Of a stretch of 64,000 bases of DNA, positions 34,777 to 43,736 are shown one piece after another (the first letter of the stretch is position 1; every line of letters starts with the position of its first letter). Both the position numbers and the translations under genes were made by a program. The notes below the pieces were generated by a model. That model was given only the letters and a program-made list of their open reading frames with translations, made no database searches and was not told the DNA's origin. The stretch lies in assembly GCF_028473745.1 (NCBI RefSeq), contig NZ_CP101137.1, forward strand, positions 6,572,001 to 6,636,000, in the 5' to 3' direction. This DNA is from Streptomyces sp. M92 (GTDB lineage Bacteria; Actinomycetota; Actinomycetes; Streptomycetales; Streptomycetaceae).

Positions 34777-35138
34777 CCGTCCAGCACGAGACCGGTGAGA
34801 TCCAGCAGGCCCCCGTCGCCGCCTTCCTCGCCTCCCACCTCAACGGCCGCACCGACGAAGAGCTGTCTGCCGAGTTCCACACCCTCCTCGACGCCGTCCG
34901 CGCCCACGGCAAGAAGGGCGAACTCACCATCAAGATCGTCGTCGAGCCCCCGGCCAACGGCGTCGACAGCGCGCCCCTCCCGATCGGCGTCGAGTCCGCG
35001 GTGAAGGCGCCGAAGCCGACCCCCGTCAAGTCCCTGTACTTCCTCGACGACGAGGGCCTCCCCGTCCGCGAGGACCCCCGCCAGATGTCCATCGAGTTCC
35101 GCACCGCCCCCTCCACCACCGACTACAAGAAGGCCTGA
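34773..35138 (+). CDS. Hypothetical phage protein
   Basis: 121 residues: VAAFLASHLNGRTDEELSAE opens a helical part, LTIKIVVEPP is a strand, and the C-terminal part (SLYFLDDEGLPVREDPRQMS) is typical of a small protein found beside DUF2303 genes in actinophages. Function unknown. Confidence 0.66.
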   Translation: MTVQHETGEIQQAPVAAFLASHLNGRTDEELSAEFHTLLDAVRAHGKKGELTIKIVVEPPANGVDSAPLPIGVESAVKAPKPTPVKSLYFLDDEGLPVREDPRQMSIEFRTAPSTTDYKKA

Positions 35139-35141
35139 CCC

Positions 35142-35957
35142 GTGACCAACACCGAAACCGGCGTCCGCGCCATCGCCGCCTACGCCCAGCAGGCCCTCGC
35201 CCCCAAGCAGGTCGAGCCCGGCAGCATCTACCTCGTCGCCACCGCCGACGGCCGCGTCGACACCATCAACCTCACCGGACCCGAGCACACGGGCCAGCTG
35301 CAGCGGAAGGCCGGCACCACCACCGTCCGCGACGCCCAGTCCTTCCTCACCTACTGGGACAAGCACCACGACGACGCCTCCGAGGTCTACGCCGACAGCG
35401 ACCGCCTCACCGTCACCGCCGTCCTCGACGCCCACCAGGCCGACGGCGCCCGCTGGGCCCAGCACCGCCTCCACCTCGCCCTCCGCGAGACCGCGGCCTG
35501 GAAGCAGTGGCTACACAACGATGGACAGCTCCTCGACCAGGAGACGTTCGCCGAGTTCCTTGAGGACCACCTGCCCGAGCTCCTGGAGCCGTCGGCCGCG
35601 GAGATGCTGGAGATCGCCCAGTCCTTCCAGGCCGCGCAGAAGGTCGACTTCCAGTCCGCCACCCGCCTCACCTCCGGGCAGCGGCAGTTCCAGTACGTCG
35701 AGACCACCACGGCGAAGGCCGGGCAGAAGGGCCAGCTGTCGGTGCCCGAGGTCTTCACCATCGGCCTGGTGCCGTTCGAAGGCAGCGAGGGCTACCGGCT
35801 CACCGCCCGCCTCCGTCACCGCATCGGGCAGAACGGCCTGCGTCTCGGCTACAAGCTGGAGCGCCCCGACGAGATCCGCAAGACCGCGTTCGCGGACGTG
35901 GTGAAGGCGATCGGCGAGCAGATCGACACCTCGGTCATGAACGGGACCGCGGCCTGA
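35142..35957 (+). CDS. DUF2303 (YfdQ-like) family phage protein
   Basis: 271 residues matching DUF2303: GSIYLVATADGRVDTINL, TVRDAQSFLTYWDKHHDD, YADSDRLTVTAVLDAHQA, HRLHLALRETAAWKQWL, and a C-terminal domain (PFEGSEGYRLTARLRHRIG, LGYKLERPDEIRKTAF). Such proteins occur in phages near replication genes; the role is not established, but a single-strand or recombination function is often suggested. Confidence 0.8.
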   Translation: MTNTETGVRAIAAYAQQALAPKQVEPGSIYLVATADGRVDTINLTGPEHTGQLQRKAGTTTVRDAQSFLTYWDKHHDDASEVYADSDRLTVTAVLDAHQADGARWAQHRLHLALRETAAWKQWLHNDGQLLDQETFAEFLEDHLPELLEPSAAEMLEIAQSFQAAQKVDFQSATRLTSGQRQFQYVETTTAKAGQKGQLSVPEVFTIGLVPFEGSEGYRLTARLRHRIGQNGLRLGYKLERPDEIRKTAFADVVKAIGEQIDTSVMNGTAA

Positions 35958-36265
35958 TGGCCGGCCGCAGGCGGGGCGGCGCCAACTCCCGCTGCTCCGG
36001 CTGCGGCCAGCCCCTCCTCGTCCAGTGGGTCGGAGACACCGCCGCCATCCGCGCGACCGTCACCCTCCCACCGGCCGACGCCCAACTCCCCTACCGCGAG
36101 GCGCTGAAGGACCGGACACCCAACGACCTCGTCTGGTGCCTGCCCCGCGGCCCCCACCGCGCAACACGGCTCCGCTGGACCCACCACCGGCACCCACCGG
36201 ACTGCCCCCACCAGCACCTCACCAGCCACAAGTGCCGCCCCACCGAACCGACCACGCTCTTCTGA
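35957..36265 (+). CDS. Small zinc-finger phage protein
   Basis: 102 residues with C13-x2-C16 in NSRCSGCGQPLLVQW and a C-terminal CPHQHLTSHKC cluster, a likely metal-binding fold. It begins at the preceding stop (TGATG) and lies just before the helicase gene. A DNA-binding helper role is possible. Confidence 0.65.
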   Translation: MAGRRRGGANSRCSGCGQPLLVQWVGDTAAIRATVTLPPADAQLPYREALKDRTPNDLVWCLPRGPHRATRLRWTHHRHPPDCPHQHLTSHKCRPTEPTTLF

Positions 36266-36277
36266 GGAGACCGCCCC

Positions 36278-38050
36278 GTGGACAACGTCCGCCACATGAC
36301 CCGCGAACCGGCGGACCAGGACGGCCTCACACGAACCGCCCCCCACGACGCCGAAGCCGAGGAATACGTCGCCGGCGTCATCATGAACGACCGCACCGCC
36401 TACCTGGAGTGCGCACGGCTCATCACCCGCGAGGACATCTACCTCCCCGGCATCCGCGCCATCTGGGACGCCGTCAGCGGCATGGTCGCCGAAAACAAGC
36501 AGCTCCACCCCGTCACCGTCCGCGCCGAGCTCGAGAAGCAGAAGCGACTCCGCGAAGTCGACGGCGGCAACCTCATCCTCCGACTCGGCTACGAAACCAT
36601 CCCCGGCGTCATGGCCGCCGCGTTCGCCGAACGCATCGCCGACGTCGCCCGCATCCGCCGCCACGACGAGTACGCCAACAAGGTCAAGGCCGCCGTCCTC
36701 GCCGGAGCCACCGCCGAGGAACTCGACAAGCTCACCGACAACCACCGCCAGCAGGAAGAACGCCGATCCACCCTCGGTCAGGGCCCCTCACACCTCACCG
36801 CCGCGTTCCTCGACTGGAACGAACACTTCGCCACCGACTTCGGCAACGTCGAACTCCTCCCCGGCAAGCTCATGGCGCCCGGCCAGCAGATCACCGTCGT
36901 CGGCGACGGCAAGGCCGGCAAGTCCCTCCTCGTCCAAGAGTGGCTGTGGCGCGTGGCCACCGGCCAGTCGTTCCTCGGCGACCGCCCCCAAACCCCCATC
37001 AGCGTCCTGTACGTGGACGCCGAGAACGGCCACCAGGACATCCAGGAACGATTCCTCTCCTACGGCGGCGGACCCGGCCGCATGGGCCTCCTCACCTACG
37101 CGTCGTTCCCGCCCATCCGGCCCCTCGACACCGCAGGCGGCGGCGCCGACCTCCTCGCCATGGTCGGCGAAGCCGAAGCACAGATCGTCTGCCTCGACAC
37201 CGTCTCCCGGTTCATCTCCGGCCCCGAAAACGACGCCGACACCTGGCTCGCCCTCTACCGGCACACCCTCCTCCCGCTGAAGCGCGCCGGCATCTCCTCC
37301 ATCCGCCTCGACCACATGGGCAAGGACGGCGAACGCGGCGCCCGCGGCTCCTCCGCCAAGACCCAGGACGTCGACCACGTCTGGGAGCTGCGCGCCCAGG
37401 GCGGCGGCACCCTCCTCCTCAAGCGCACCCACACCCGCACCGGCATCGGCCCCGACCAGTTCATCATCGTCCGCCAGGCCCGCCGCCACGGCGACCACTA
37501 CATGCCCGGCGGCACCCGGCACGTGCTCATGGAGTACGAGCAGATGCAGGAAGCCATCGAAGGCTCCGTCGAGTGGCTCGTCGCCCAGATCGACCGCCTC
37601 GGCCTCCCCGACGACGCCGGAAACCCCCGCACCAAGACGGCCCTCGCGAACGCCGGAATCAAGGCCGCCAAAGCCAAGATCGAAGCCGCCGTTCGCACCC
37701 GGAAAAACCGGGACAACTCGGGTTCCCGGAATGGGTTCCCCCAGACCTTCCCCGACGACCTTCCCGGGGAACGTTCCCCGGGAACCCCCACGGGAACCGA
37801 AAAACCCCAGGTCAACCATTCCCCGGGAACCTCGCGGGAACCCCAGGGAACCCCACCTTCCCCCCCTTCCCCCCCTCTAGGAGAGGGGAAGGGGGAGGGA
37901 AGCCCCGCCACAGACACCCCAGACGAACCCCTCTGCACCGTCTGCGAGAAGCCCCTCACCGGCTACCGACGAGACCGCGGCTACGACACCCACCTCGGAT
38001 GCGACCCCGAAACCGGCAGCCACCCAGACCAACCCCACGACGCCGCCTGA
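36278..38050 (+). CDS. Replicative helicase/primase-type protein (DnaB-N plus RepA-like ATPase)
   Basis: 590 residues. N-terminus (about 20-130) resembles the DnaB N-terminal domain (AEAEEYVAGVIMNDRTAYLE, ITREDIYLPGIRAIWDAV). Then a RecA-like AAA_25 ATPase: Walker A GDGKAGKS near residue 210, Walker B IVCLDTVSRF, and SSIRLDHMGKDGERGARGSS. The C-terminal 120 residues are a low-complexity linker (Gly/Pro/Ser) plus CxxC...C finger (CTVCEKPL). It is the probable phage helicase loader or helicase. The linker region (37690-37870) is made of repeated GGGAACC-type DNA. Confidence 0.82.
   Translation: MDNVRHMTREPADQDGLTRTAPHDAEAEEYVAGVIMNDRTAYLECARLITREDIYLPGIRAIWDAVSGMVAENKQLHPVTVRAELEKQKRLREVDGGNLILRLGYETIPGVMAAAFAERIADVARIRRHDEYANKVKAAVLAGATAEELDKLTDNHRQQEERRSTLGQGPSHLTAAFLDWNEHFATDFGNVELLPGKLMAPGQQITVVGDGKAGKSLLVQEWLWRVATGQSFLGDRPQTPISVLYVDAENGHQDIQERFLSYGGGPGRMGLLTYASFPPIRPLDTAGGGADLLAMVGEAEAQIVCLDTVSRFISGPENDADTWLALYRHTLLPLKRAGISSIRLDHMGKDGERGARGSSAKTQDVDHVWELRAQGGGTLLLKRTHTRTGIGPDQFIIVRQARRHGDHYMPGGTRHVLMEYEQMQEAIEGSVEWLVAQIDRLGLPDDAGNPRTKTALANAGIKAAKAKIEAAVRTRKNRDNSGSRNGFPQTFPDDLPGERSPGTPTGTEKPQVNHSPGTSREPQGTPPSPPSPPLGEGKGEGSPATDTPDEPLCTVCEKPLTGYRRDRGYDTHLGCDPETGSHPDQPHDAA
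37694..37862. repeat. Cluster of GGGAAC/GTTCCC repeats within the helicase gene
   Basis: Eight or more GGGAACC or GTTCCC elements in both orientations, including the palindromes CGTTCCCCGGGAACC and ATTCCCCGGGAACCT. They encode the low-complexity protein linker. The density and dyad symmetry recall iteron arrays. Confidence 0.6.
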
Positions 38051-38106
38051 GCGCGGTCATCCGGTTACAGCCCATCACGCGTAATACACCCACAAAGGAG
38101 CACGCC

Positions 38107-38691
38107 ATGACCGACCAGCCCACCACTTACCACCTCACCCCGCGCACCCTCGACCTGTTCGTCCGCGCCCTCGTCAACGAGGTCGACTACGACATCCACA
38201 AGGGCTACGAGTGCGGCGAGGAAGACGGCCTCGACCACTACCCCGAGCTGGTCGCCGAGGCCGCCGAGATGCTCGACGCGATCACCGCCGGGGAGCCCGC
38301 CGCCGAGATCCCCATGGAGACCGCCGCGCACGTCCTCTGGCAGGACCGCCTCGGCGGATGGCCGCCGAGCACCTTCGCCACCAAGCTCCTCAGCCTCTGG
38401 ACGTCGGCCGACACCGACAACGCTGACCGGCTCGCCGTTGCCTTCCCTGAGTACGCGGCCGCGATCGCCCTCGTGAAGAGCGGTCCGGCCGGTGTGCAAC
38501 AGCTGCGTGTCATCGCGGGGGACGACCCCAAGGAGACGTCCACCTGCGGGCAGTGTCGCCAGCCGTTCGACCCGGCCGACACGAGCTTCGACGGCCGCGC
38601 GCAGCACCAGAGCACGCCGTTCTGCCGTCGCTGCGTCGACCGCTGCCACGAGTCGACGGACGCCTTCCACGTCTGCGCCATCTGCCGCTGA
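38107..38691 (+). CDS. Hypothetical phage protein with zinc ribbon
   Basis: 194 residues. The first 130 are acidic and helical (RTLDLFVRALVNEVDYDIHK, HVLWQDRLGGWPPSTFATKL); the C-terminus holds a Cys-rich ribbon (CGQCRQPFDPADTSF, CRRCVDRCHES, CAIC). Function unknown. It starts 57 bp after the helicase and is followed by a terminator-like hairpin, so it may end a transcription unit. Confidence 0.68.
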   Translation: MTDQPTTYHLTPRTLDLFVRALVNEVDYDIHKGYECGEEDGLDHYPELVAEAAEMLDAITAGEPAAEIPMETAAHVLWQDRLGGWPPSTFATKLLSLWTSADTDNADRLAVAFPEYAAAIALVKSGPAGVQQLRVIAGDDPKETSTCGQCRQPFDPADTSFDGRAQHQSTPFCRRCVDRCHESTDAFHVCAICR

Positions 38692-38698
38692 GCACAGA

Positions 38699-38731
38699 CC
38701 GGCCGCCCGCAGTCGAGTTGCGGGCGGCCGG
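38699..38731 (+). terminator. Terminator hairpin after the replication block
   Basis: CCGGCCGCCCGCA (38699-38711) pairs with TGCGGGCGGCCGG (38719-38731), a perfect 13-bp stem with a 7-base loop, eight bases after a stop codon. Confidence 0.75.
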
Positions 38732-38767
38732 TGTCCCCGAGTCCACCACACCCACCAGGAGAAGACC

Positions 38768-39529
38768 ATGACCGAACCAGCCTGCGGCAACAACCCGCAC
38801 CACCAGATGAGCGACGGCGACCGCCGCGTCGTCGAGAGCTTCCGGGCGTACCTCGCCGCCCGGGCCGCGCTCCTTGAAGCCGCTGACTGGTACGCCCAGC
38901 AGGGCAAGACCGTCCTCGCCGCCTCGCAGGTCGCCGCCGACCTGCGTCGCCGAACTGGCGCAGAGGCGCGCCACGTGGGCGACGGGTCGACGGCCACCGA
39001 GACCGACGAGGAGCGCGCCGACCGCGAGGAGACCGAACGCGACCACGCCCGAGGCGACCACACGCACTGCGGGCTCACCTGCGAGACCGAAATGCCGACC
39101 GAGCACCTGCGGAACTTCGTGATCGCCAAGGGCTACCCGGGCACGAAGGGCGCGCTCGCCGAGCTGGAGCGCCGAGCCGCAGCCCAGGCCGCGCCCGACG
39201 CCGACCTCCCCGCACGCCTCGAAGCCGCCCTGACCGAGCGCTACACCGCACTCGGCAACCCCTTCTCCGAGATGCGCCGCCAGGAGCAGGGCCCTGACGG
39301 CTGGCCCGCGTCGCACCCGGTCGGCGCGCACCACGTCGCCGAGACGCTGCGGGAACTGCTCGCCGCCGGGGCGCGGCAGGACGGGGCGCAGCGGCCCAAT
39401 CCCCGCGAGATCTGCATCTGCGGCCACACCCGCGGCGAACACGGCACCGTCAGCGGCCGTCTCCTCTGCGGCGTCTGCGACCCCGACAGCACCGACAACC
39501 TCGTCTGCAAGGAGTACGAGGCCCTGTGA
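38768..39529 (+). CDS. Hypothetical phage protein with C-terminal zinc motif
   Basis: 253 residues: a helical N-terminus (VVESFRAYLAARAALLEAADWYAQQGK), a segment rich in charged residues, and a C-terminal metal-like motif (ICICGHTRGEHG with CGVC). No family is recognised. ATG 38768 follows the hairpin at 38699. Confidence 0.66.
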   Translation: MTEPACGNNPHHQMSDGDRRVVESFRAYLAARAALLEAADWYAQQGKTVLAASQVAADLRRRTGAEARHVGDGSTATETDEERADREETERDHARGDHTHCGLTCETEMPTEHLRNFVIAKGYPGTKGALAELERRAAAQAAPDADLPARLEAALTERYTALGNPFSEMRRQEQGPDGWPASHPVGAHHVAETLRELLAAGARQDGAQRPNPREICICGHTRGEHGTVSGRLLCGVCDPDSTDNLVCKEYEAL

Positions 39530-39765
39530 TCATCGCCGATGCCCTCGACACCCTCTGGACCCTCCTCCTCGCCGGCGGACTCTGGCTCCTCGCCATCGCC
39601 GCCGTCACCACCCTCTCCCTGTACTCGATCGCCGCGATCATCTACGGCACGTTCCGGCTCGCCCGGCGCGCCCTCCGTGGCCCCGACCGGCCGACCTGGG
39701 CCCGCAGCCGGGCAGCCGCCCGCCGGTACGCCCGCCGCGAGCCCGACTACGAGGAAGCCGCCTGA
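39526..39765 (+). CDS. Small membrane protein
   Basis: 79 residues: two hydrophobic segments at about residues 8-45 (TLWTLLLAGGLWLLAIAAVT, LYSIAAIIYGTF) followed by an Arg-rich cytosolic tail. GTG 39526 overlaps the previous stop. Function unknown. Confidence 0.62.
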   Translation: MIIADALDTLWTLLLAGGLWLLAIAAVTTLSLYSIAAIIYGTFRLARRALRGPDRPTWARSRAAARRYARREPDYEEAA

Positions 39766-39881
39766 TGGCCCGCCTCCTGGGCGTCGCCGTCGTCGCCCTC
39801 CCGCTCATCAGCCTCGCCCTGCTCGGCCTCGGCCGGGCCGGGCGGGCCCTCGCCCACCACGCCACCCGGAAGGACACCTGA
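39765..39881 (+). CDS. Very small membrane peptide (38 aa)
   Basis: ATG 39765 follows TGATG overlap; the peptide is one hydrophobic span (LLGVAVVALPLISLALLGLG) with a basic end. The tight packing with both neighbours supports it as a real gene. Confidence 0.5.
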   Translation: MARLLGVAVVALPLISLALLGLGRAGRALAHHATRKDT

Positions 39882-39882
39882 C

Positions 39883-40323
39883 ATGGGCTGGAACAGCGCC
39901 AACCGCATCTTCGACCCCGTAGCCCGCGCCCTCATCGACACCGGCGCCGACGACACCACCAAGCGCAAGGTACTCGGCGACCTCATCAGCGAACTCCAGG
40001 ACGGCGACTGGGACACCGAAGACGAGAGCCTGGAGGACTTCCTCGACGACCCCGCCATCGTCAAGGCCTTCGCCGACAAGGGCGTCCACCTCTCCGACAA
40101 GCGCTGCTGCCGCGCCGAGCACGCCAAGGACCCCGCCGCCTACCTGCTGGCGTTGCGGCACGAGGACGTCAGCGAGGACGAGATGGCGCAGGCCATCGAC
40201 GCGTACGCCCACCACCTCGCCACTCAGATCCGGAACACCCGAGACGAGACGCGCAGCGCAACGCAGGCCTCGAAGGTCACGGACTACGCGGCCGACCTCA
40301 TCGACCCGAAGGCCCGTTCGTGA
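39883..40323 (+). CDS. Hypothetical phage protein
   Basis: 146 residues, acidic and helical: FDPVARALIDTGADDTTKRKVLGDL, LEDFLDDPAIVKAFADKG, EDEMAQAIDAYAHHLATQ. This pattern of a small acidic protein is frequent in Streptomyces phages and integrative elements; function unknown. Confidence 0.68.
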   Translation: MGWNSANRIFDPVARALIDTGADDTTKRKVLGDLISELQDGDWDTEDESLEDFLDDPAIVKAFADKGVHLSDKRCCRAEHAKDPAAYLLALRHEDVSEDEMAQAIDAYAHHLATQIRNTRDETRSATQASKVTDYAADLIDPKARS

Positions 40324-40514
40324 GCCGCCGGTGCACCCGCGGGCACTTCATCCCCGCCACCGCACCCACCGACGCCTGCCGCTGCACCCTCACCCGCCGA
40401 CCGAAGCGCCGTCCCGCCCGCTGGCCGCTGGACACCGACCTATGGGGCCAGGGCCTCACCGCCGTACAGCGCCACTCGATCCGCACCGTGCCCATCGTCG
40501 GGAGCTACCTGTGA
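40320..40514 (+). CDS. Small basic protein
   Basis: 64 residues, Arg- and Cys-containing (CTRGHFIPATAPTDACRC), possibly a metal-binding knuckle. It overlaps both neighbours by four bases. Not recognised. Confidence 0.55.
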   Translation: MSRRCTRGHFIPATAPTDACRCTLTRRPKRRPARWPLDTDLWGQGLTAVQRHSIRTVPIVGSYL

Positions 40515-40768
40515 CCCACGCCCAACGCACCGCCGCCGCCTGCAAACTCGCCGCGTTCGTCGCCGCCATCGTGGCCGGCTACTCCGCGACCCACCATCCG
40601 TACTACGTCGTCCCCGGCCTGATCGTCGCCGCGTTCTTCCTCGGCGTCGCCGCGTCGTACGGCCGAGACGAGCAACGGCAGCAGGCCCGGCACGCCGAGT
40701 TGGACGCCGCGGCCGCCGCCGACGAGCAGCTCCTCCCAACCGACCACGACTCCCGGAGCGCAGCATGA
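40511..40768 (+). CDS. Small two-span membrane protein
   Basis: 85 residues: hydrophobic segments LAAFVAAIVAGYSATH and YYVVPGLIVAAFFLGVAASY, then a charged tail. GTG 40511. Function unknown. Confidence 0.62.
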   Translation: MTHAQRTAAACKLAAFVAAIVAGYSATHHPYYVVPGLIVAAFFLGVAASYGRDEQRQQARHAELDAAAAADEQLLPTDHDSRSAA

Positions 40769-40989
40769 GCCAGCCCACCGCCCGCACCCCGTACGAACAC
40801 GCCGTGCACCAGATCAACGAGGTCAGCGACCAGACGAACCGTGTGACCGGGGTTGGTGAGTCGTCTCGACCGATCGACCCGGTTACGACGAACGCCGTGC
40901 TCACTGCCCGGTCGAACCTGGCGATCGCCTCAGCGCTGCTCGCCGTCGCCGACGCACTCCGGGCGAGCAGCACGGAGCACGAGGCGTGA
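40765..40989 (+). CDS. Small helical protein
   Basis: 74 residues from ATG 40765, mostly helical (EHAVHQINEVSDQTNRVTG, SNLAIASALLAVADALRAS). Overlaps both neighbours. Not recognised. Confidence 0.58.
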   Translation: MSQPTARTPYEHAVHQINEVSDQTNRVTGVGESSRPIDPVTTNAVLTARSNLAIASALLAVADALRASSTEHEA

Positions 40990-41156
40990 GCGGCCCGTCG
41001 TCGGCGCCCCGGGGCGAGCACACGCCTCGCCCGGGGGCCACGTGGCAGACAGAGCTGGTGCGCGTCGAGCAGCTGGTGGACGACGACGCACCCGACCCCC
41101 GACCGAACCGAGCCACCCGCCGCGCCCTCAAGCGCGCAGCACGGAGGACCACGTGA
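40986..41156 (+). CDS. Small basic protein (56 aa)
   Basis: GTG 40986 overlaps the preceding stop, and TGA 41154-41156 overlaps the next GTG. Peptide VSGPSSAPRGEHTPRPGATW then a charged helix ending in basic residues. Not recognised; gene-end overlaps are the support. Confidence 0.5.
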   Translation: MSGPSSAPRGEHTPRPGATWQTELVRVEQLVDDDAPDPRPNRATRRALKRAARRTT

Positions 41157-42067
41157 CCGACCGCCTCACCGCCGACACCATCACCAGCGACGCACTCGAC
41201 CAGCTGTACCGCGAGCGCGACGAAGCCCGGCAGCACTCCGCCACCATCGCCGCCCAACGCGACCGCCTCCGCCAGCGCATGAACGCCCTCGCCGACCGCT
41301 GGGACACCGCCCTCGCCCCCGACAAGCCCTACGCCCGCGCACTCCGAGCCGAGATCAGCGTCGCCCCGTTCGACCCCGACGGCGCGATGAGCGTGCAGGA
41401 GTACCGCGAGCACGGCCGCATCCTGTGGGCGTTCCGCTGCTGGGGCACCGACACCTGCGACGGCTGGCTCGGACTCGGTCACCGCACGGAGACCTCGGCG
41501 CTGCTGGAGCGCGAGCGGCACGTGGCCGATGAGCACGGCGAGCAGCCCGCAGCCGCCCCGGCAGCGACCAAAGCGACCGCCCCGGAGGACGAACACGACG
41601 GCCCGCTCGTCCCGCCGATTCTCACCGAGGCCATCCGGCAGCACGACGCCGAGACGGAGCGGGCCGTCGCCGCGCTCGCCCAGGCGTACGGGCCCACGGC
41701 CGACCTCGACCACCCACAGCACCCGGTGAACGCGTCACCGCTGCGCGAGGAGATTGCCAACGCCATCGGCCGGACCAACCTGCCCGCGTGGCACAAGGCC
41801 GCCCGCTACGAAGCCGCCGAAGCCGCCCTGTCCGCCGTCCTCCCGCACGGCAAGTTCCTCGGCGACCAACTTCGCGACGCCGAGCAGCGCCTCACGGCCA
41901 TCGCCTCCCTGCACGAGCCCCAGCCCGACGGCACTGGCTTCCCCGACGGCCAGCAGTGCCGGACGTGCAGCCGCGACGGAGGCGACGGCTACCAGTACCT
42001 CGTGCCGTGGCCGTGCCCGACAGCCCAGGCCATCGCCCCGTCCGCCGACCAGACCACGGAGAAGTGA
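41153..42067 (+). CDS. Hypothetical phage protein with coiled coil
   Basis: 304 residues. A coiled coil opens the protein (SDALDQLYRERDEARQHSAT, IAAQRDRLRQRMNALADRW), a central Trp/Cys segment (WAFRCWGTDTCDGWL) follows, then a long helix and a C-terminal Cys pair (CRTCSRDGGDG). Not recognised. It overlaps the preceding gene by GTGA. Confidence 0.66.
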   Translation: MTDRLTADTITSDALDQLYRERDEARQHSATIAAQRDRLRQRMNALADRWDTALAPDKPYARALRAEISVAPFDPDGAMSVQEYREHGRILWAFRCWGTDTCDGWLGLGHRTETSALLERERHVADEHGEQPAAAPAATKATAPEDEHDGPLVPPILTEAIRQHDAETERAVAALAQAYGPTADLDHPQHPVNASPLREEIANAIGRTNLPAWHKAARYEAAEAALSAVLPHGKFLGDQLRDAEQRLTAIASLHEPQPDGTGFPDGQQCRTCSRDGGDGYQYLVPWPCPTAQAIAPSADQTTEK

Positions 42068-42069
42068 CC

Positions 42070-42333
42070 ATGCGGGCAACCCGCGTCGAGATCCTCAACG
42101 AGGACGGCGAGTGGCACGAACTCGAAGGCATCACCTCCATCGAGCTGGTGGAGGAAGAACCCGCCGACCTCGACGACGCAGTCCTCGTCTCGGTCCGGGA
42201 CTTCGCGCTGATGCAGATCGACGAGTACGAGCGTCGCCTCAACGCGCCCGTCCTGGGCCGAAATCCCGACCGTCCGCGTCGGGACCGGCCCGCGTGGCAG
42301 TCGCCGTACGGGCCGCCGCCTCGGCGGCACTGA
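42070..42333 (+). CDS. Small hypothetical protein
   Basis: 87 residues: a compact acidic strand-rich N-terminus (RVEILNEDGEWHELEGITSI, DAVLVSVRDFALMQIDEY) and a basic tail. Not recognised; starts 3 bp after the previous stop. Confidence 0.6.
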   Translation: MRATRVEILNEDGEWHELEGITSIELVEEEPADLDDAVLVSVRDFALMQIDEYERRLNAPVLGRNPDRPRRDRPAWQSPYGPPPRRH

Positions 42334-42430
42334 GCATGACGAAGGGGCGTGCCCTCGAACTCCCCAGCTCCACGGCACGCCCCACTCGGTGGCTTCACCC
42401 TACGCCCCACCCAGCACACCGGAGCGCACG

Positions 42431-43195
42431 ATGAACACCACCGCCAGCACCACCACGAACCTCCGCACCTGCGCCCTCCACTGGACCGACCTCCACGAAG
42501 CCGCCGGCCAACCCGCCCAGGTCGGCGCCTTCGGTCTCGGCCTCCGCGGCTACCTCGCCCGCCTCGACCAGGCCGACGCCGAGCAGCTGGAGTACGAACG
42601 CCACCAGGCCGCGCACCTCCGCGCCCAGGAGCGCGACCCGCTCCAGATCGGCGAGCGCCCCGTGCCGGTCCGCCTCCACATCCTCGACACGATGCGCGCC
42701 GTCGAGGCTGCCCTCGTCCAGTGCGCCGACGACATCGCCCACACAGCCCAGCGCGCACCGATCGCCGGGCCGACCGCGCGCCGGACCGCGACGCACCCGT
42801 ACCTCACCCAGCGCGAAGCCGACATCGCCGCCGCCGACCGGCAGCGTCGCGCCGAGCTGGCCCAGGCGGACCTCGTCGACCCGCGCCGCTGGCGGTACAC
42901 CGGCCGACGCACCGCCTCGCACGCCGCGCTGTGGCTCCTCGCCCGGGTCGAGCGGAAGCCGGGCCCGTGCCGGCGCCTCACCGAGCAGGAGGAGCAGCGG
43001 ATCGGGAACGTCGCGGCCGGCGCAGCCGCCCGGGTCGAGCGGGCGCTGGACATCGCGGCGCAGCGCCGGACGCTGGCGCAGCCGTGCGTCTGCGGAGGGC
43101 TGATCGACGTCCACGGCGGCGAAGGCCGGGTGCCGGTCGCGCACTGCACCGGGTGCGGGCGGATCTGGACCGAGGGCGGCGTCGTGGCTGCGTAG
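42431..43195 (+). CDS. Hypothetical phage protein with C-terminal zinc finger
   Basis: 254 residues, helical, Arg- and Ala-rich (GLGLRGYLARLDQADAEQLEY, HPYLTQREADIAAADRQRRAE) and a C-terminal zinc-finger-like site (CVCGGLIDVHGGEG, HCTGCGRIW). Not recognised. It is the last gene of this rightward block before the leftward cluster. Confidence 0.66.
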   Translation: MNTTASTTTNLRTCALHWTDLHEAAGQPAQVGAFGLGLRGYLARLDQADAEQLEYERHQAAHLRAQERDPLQIGERPVPVRLHILDTMRAVEAALVQCADDIAHTAQRAPIAGPTARRTATHPYLTQREADIAAADRQRRAELAQADLVDPRRWRYTGRRTASHAALWLLARVERKPGPCRRLTEQEEQRIGNVAAGAAARVERALDIAAQRRTLAQPCVCGGLIDVHGGEGRVPVAHCTGCGRIWTEGGVVAA

Positions 43196-43684
43196 CTATC
43201 CCTTCGGCGGTACTCGCAACGGGACGGGCGTCTCCTGCCCGTCCCACGTCACGTAGATCTGCGGCGGTACGGGGCCGCCCATCGTCCCGGCCATGAGGAA
43301 CTCGTGTGCTTCACCGGCTGGCAGATCTTCCTCCTGCGGAATGTTCCGCACCACTGGTGGCAGGTCCCGGTCGAGGACGGTGAGCTTCGGCGCCGGGCCG
43401 GTGCCGTTGTTGCACAGCCGGTAGAGCTGCCCGCGTACGTGCTGCACTTTCAGGTCAGGGCGCGGCCGAGCCGCTTCCTCTTCCGCTTGCCGCCGCGCCT
43501 CTGCTTCCTGCCGCTGAAGGGCGAGCGCCTCCTCGGCCGCATCAGCAGACCGCACAGACGCCGCCGCCGACGTTGCGGAGGCGTCCGCGGACCTCTTCCC
43601 GTCACCGCGGGCCTTCAAGCTGACGACGAAGGCGGCCGCCGCGAGCGCGCAGGCGACCCATGCAGGTATGTCTCCCAATTCCAT
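43196..43684 (-). CDS. Membrane-anchored protein with strand-rich tail
   Basis: 162 residues: one N-terminal hydrophobic span (IPAWVACALAAAAFVVSL), a coiled-coil stalk (EEALALQRQEAEARRQAEEE), then a globular part (LYRLCNNGTGPAPKLTVLD, PPQIYVTWDGQETPVPL). This design recurs in Streptomyces accessory DNA; function unknown. It opens a mostly leftward cluster inside an otherwise rightward phage region. Confidence 0.68.
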   Translation of the reverse strand: MELGDIPAWVACALAAAAFVVSLKARGDGKRSADASATSAAASVRSADAAEEALALQRQEAEARRQAEEEAARPRPDLKVQHVRGQLYRLCNNGTGPAPKLTVLDRDLPPVVRNIPQEEDLPAGEAHEFLMAGTMGGPVPPQIYVTWDGQETPVPLRVPPKG

Positions 43685-43736
43685 GGCCGGACGATAGCGA
43701 GCTCCACTGACAACTGGGTCCGGTCCAGAGACCCCC

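Noticed and set aside
36025..38691. 888-codon frame across the helicase gene
   Set aside because: Its first part is an Arg/Pro-rich shadow; only the last 194 codons from 38107 look like a protein.
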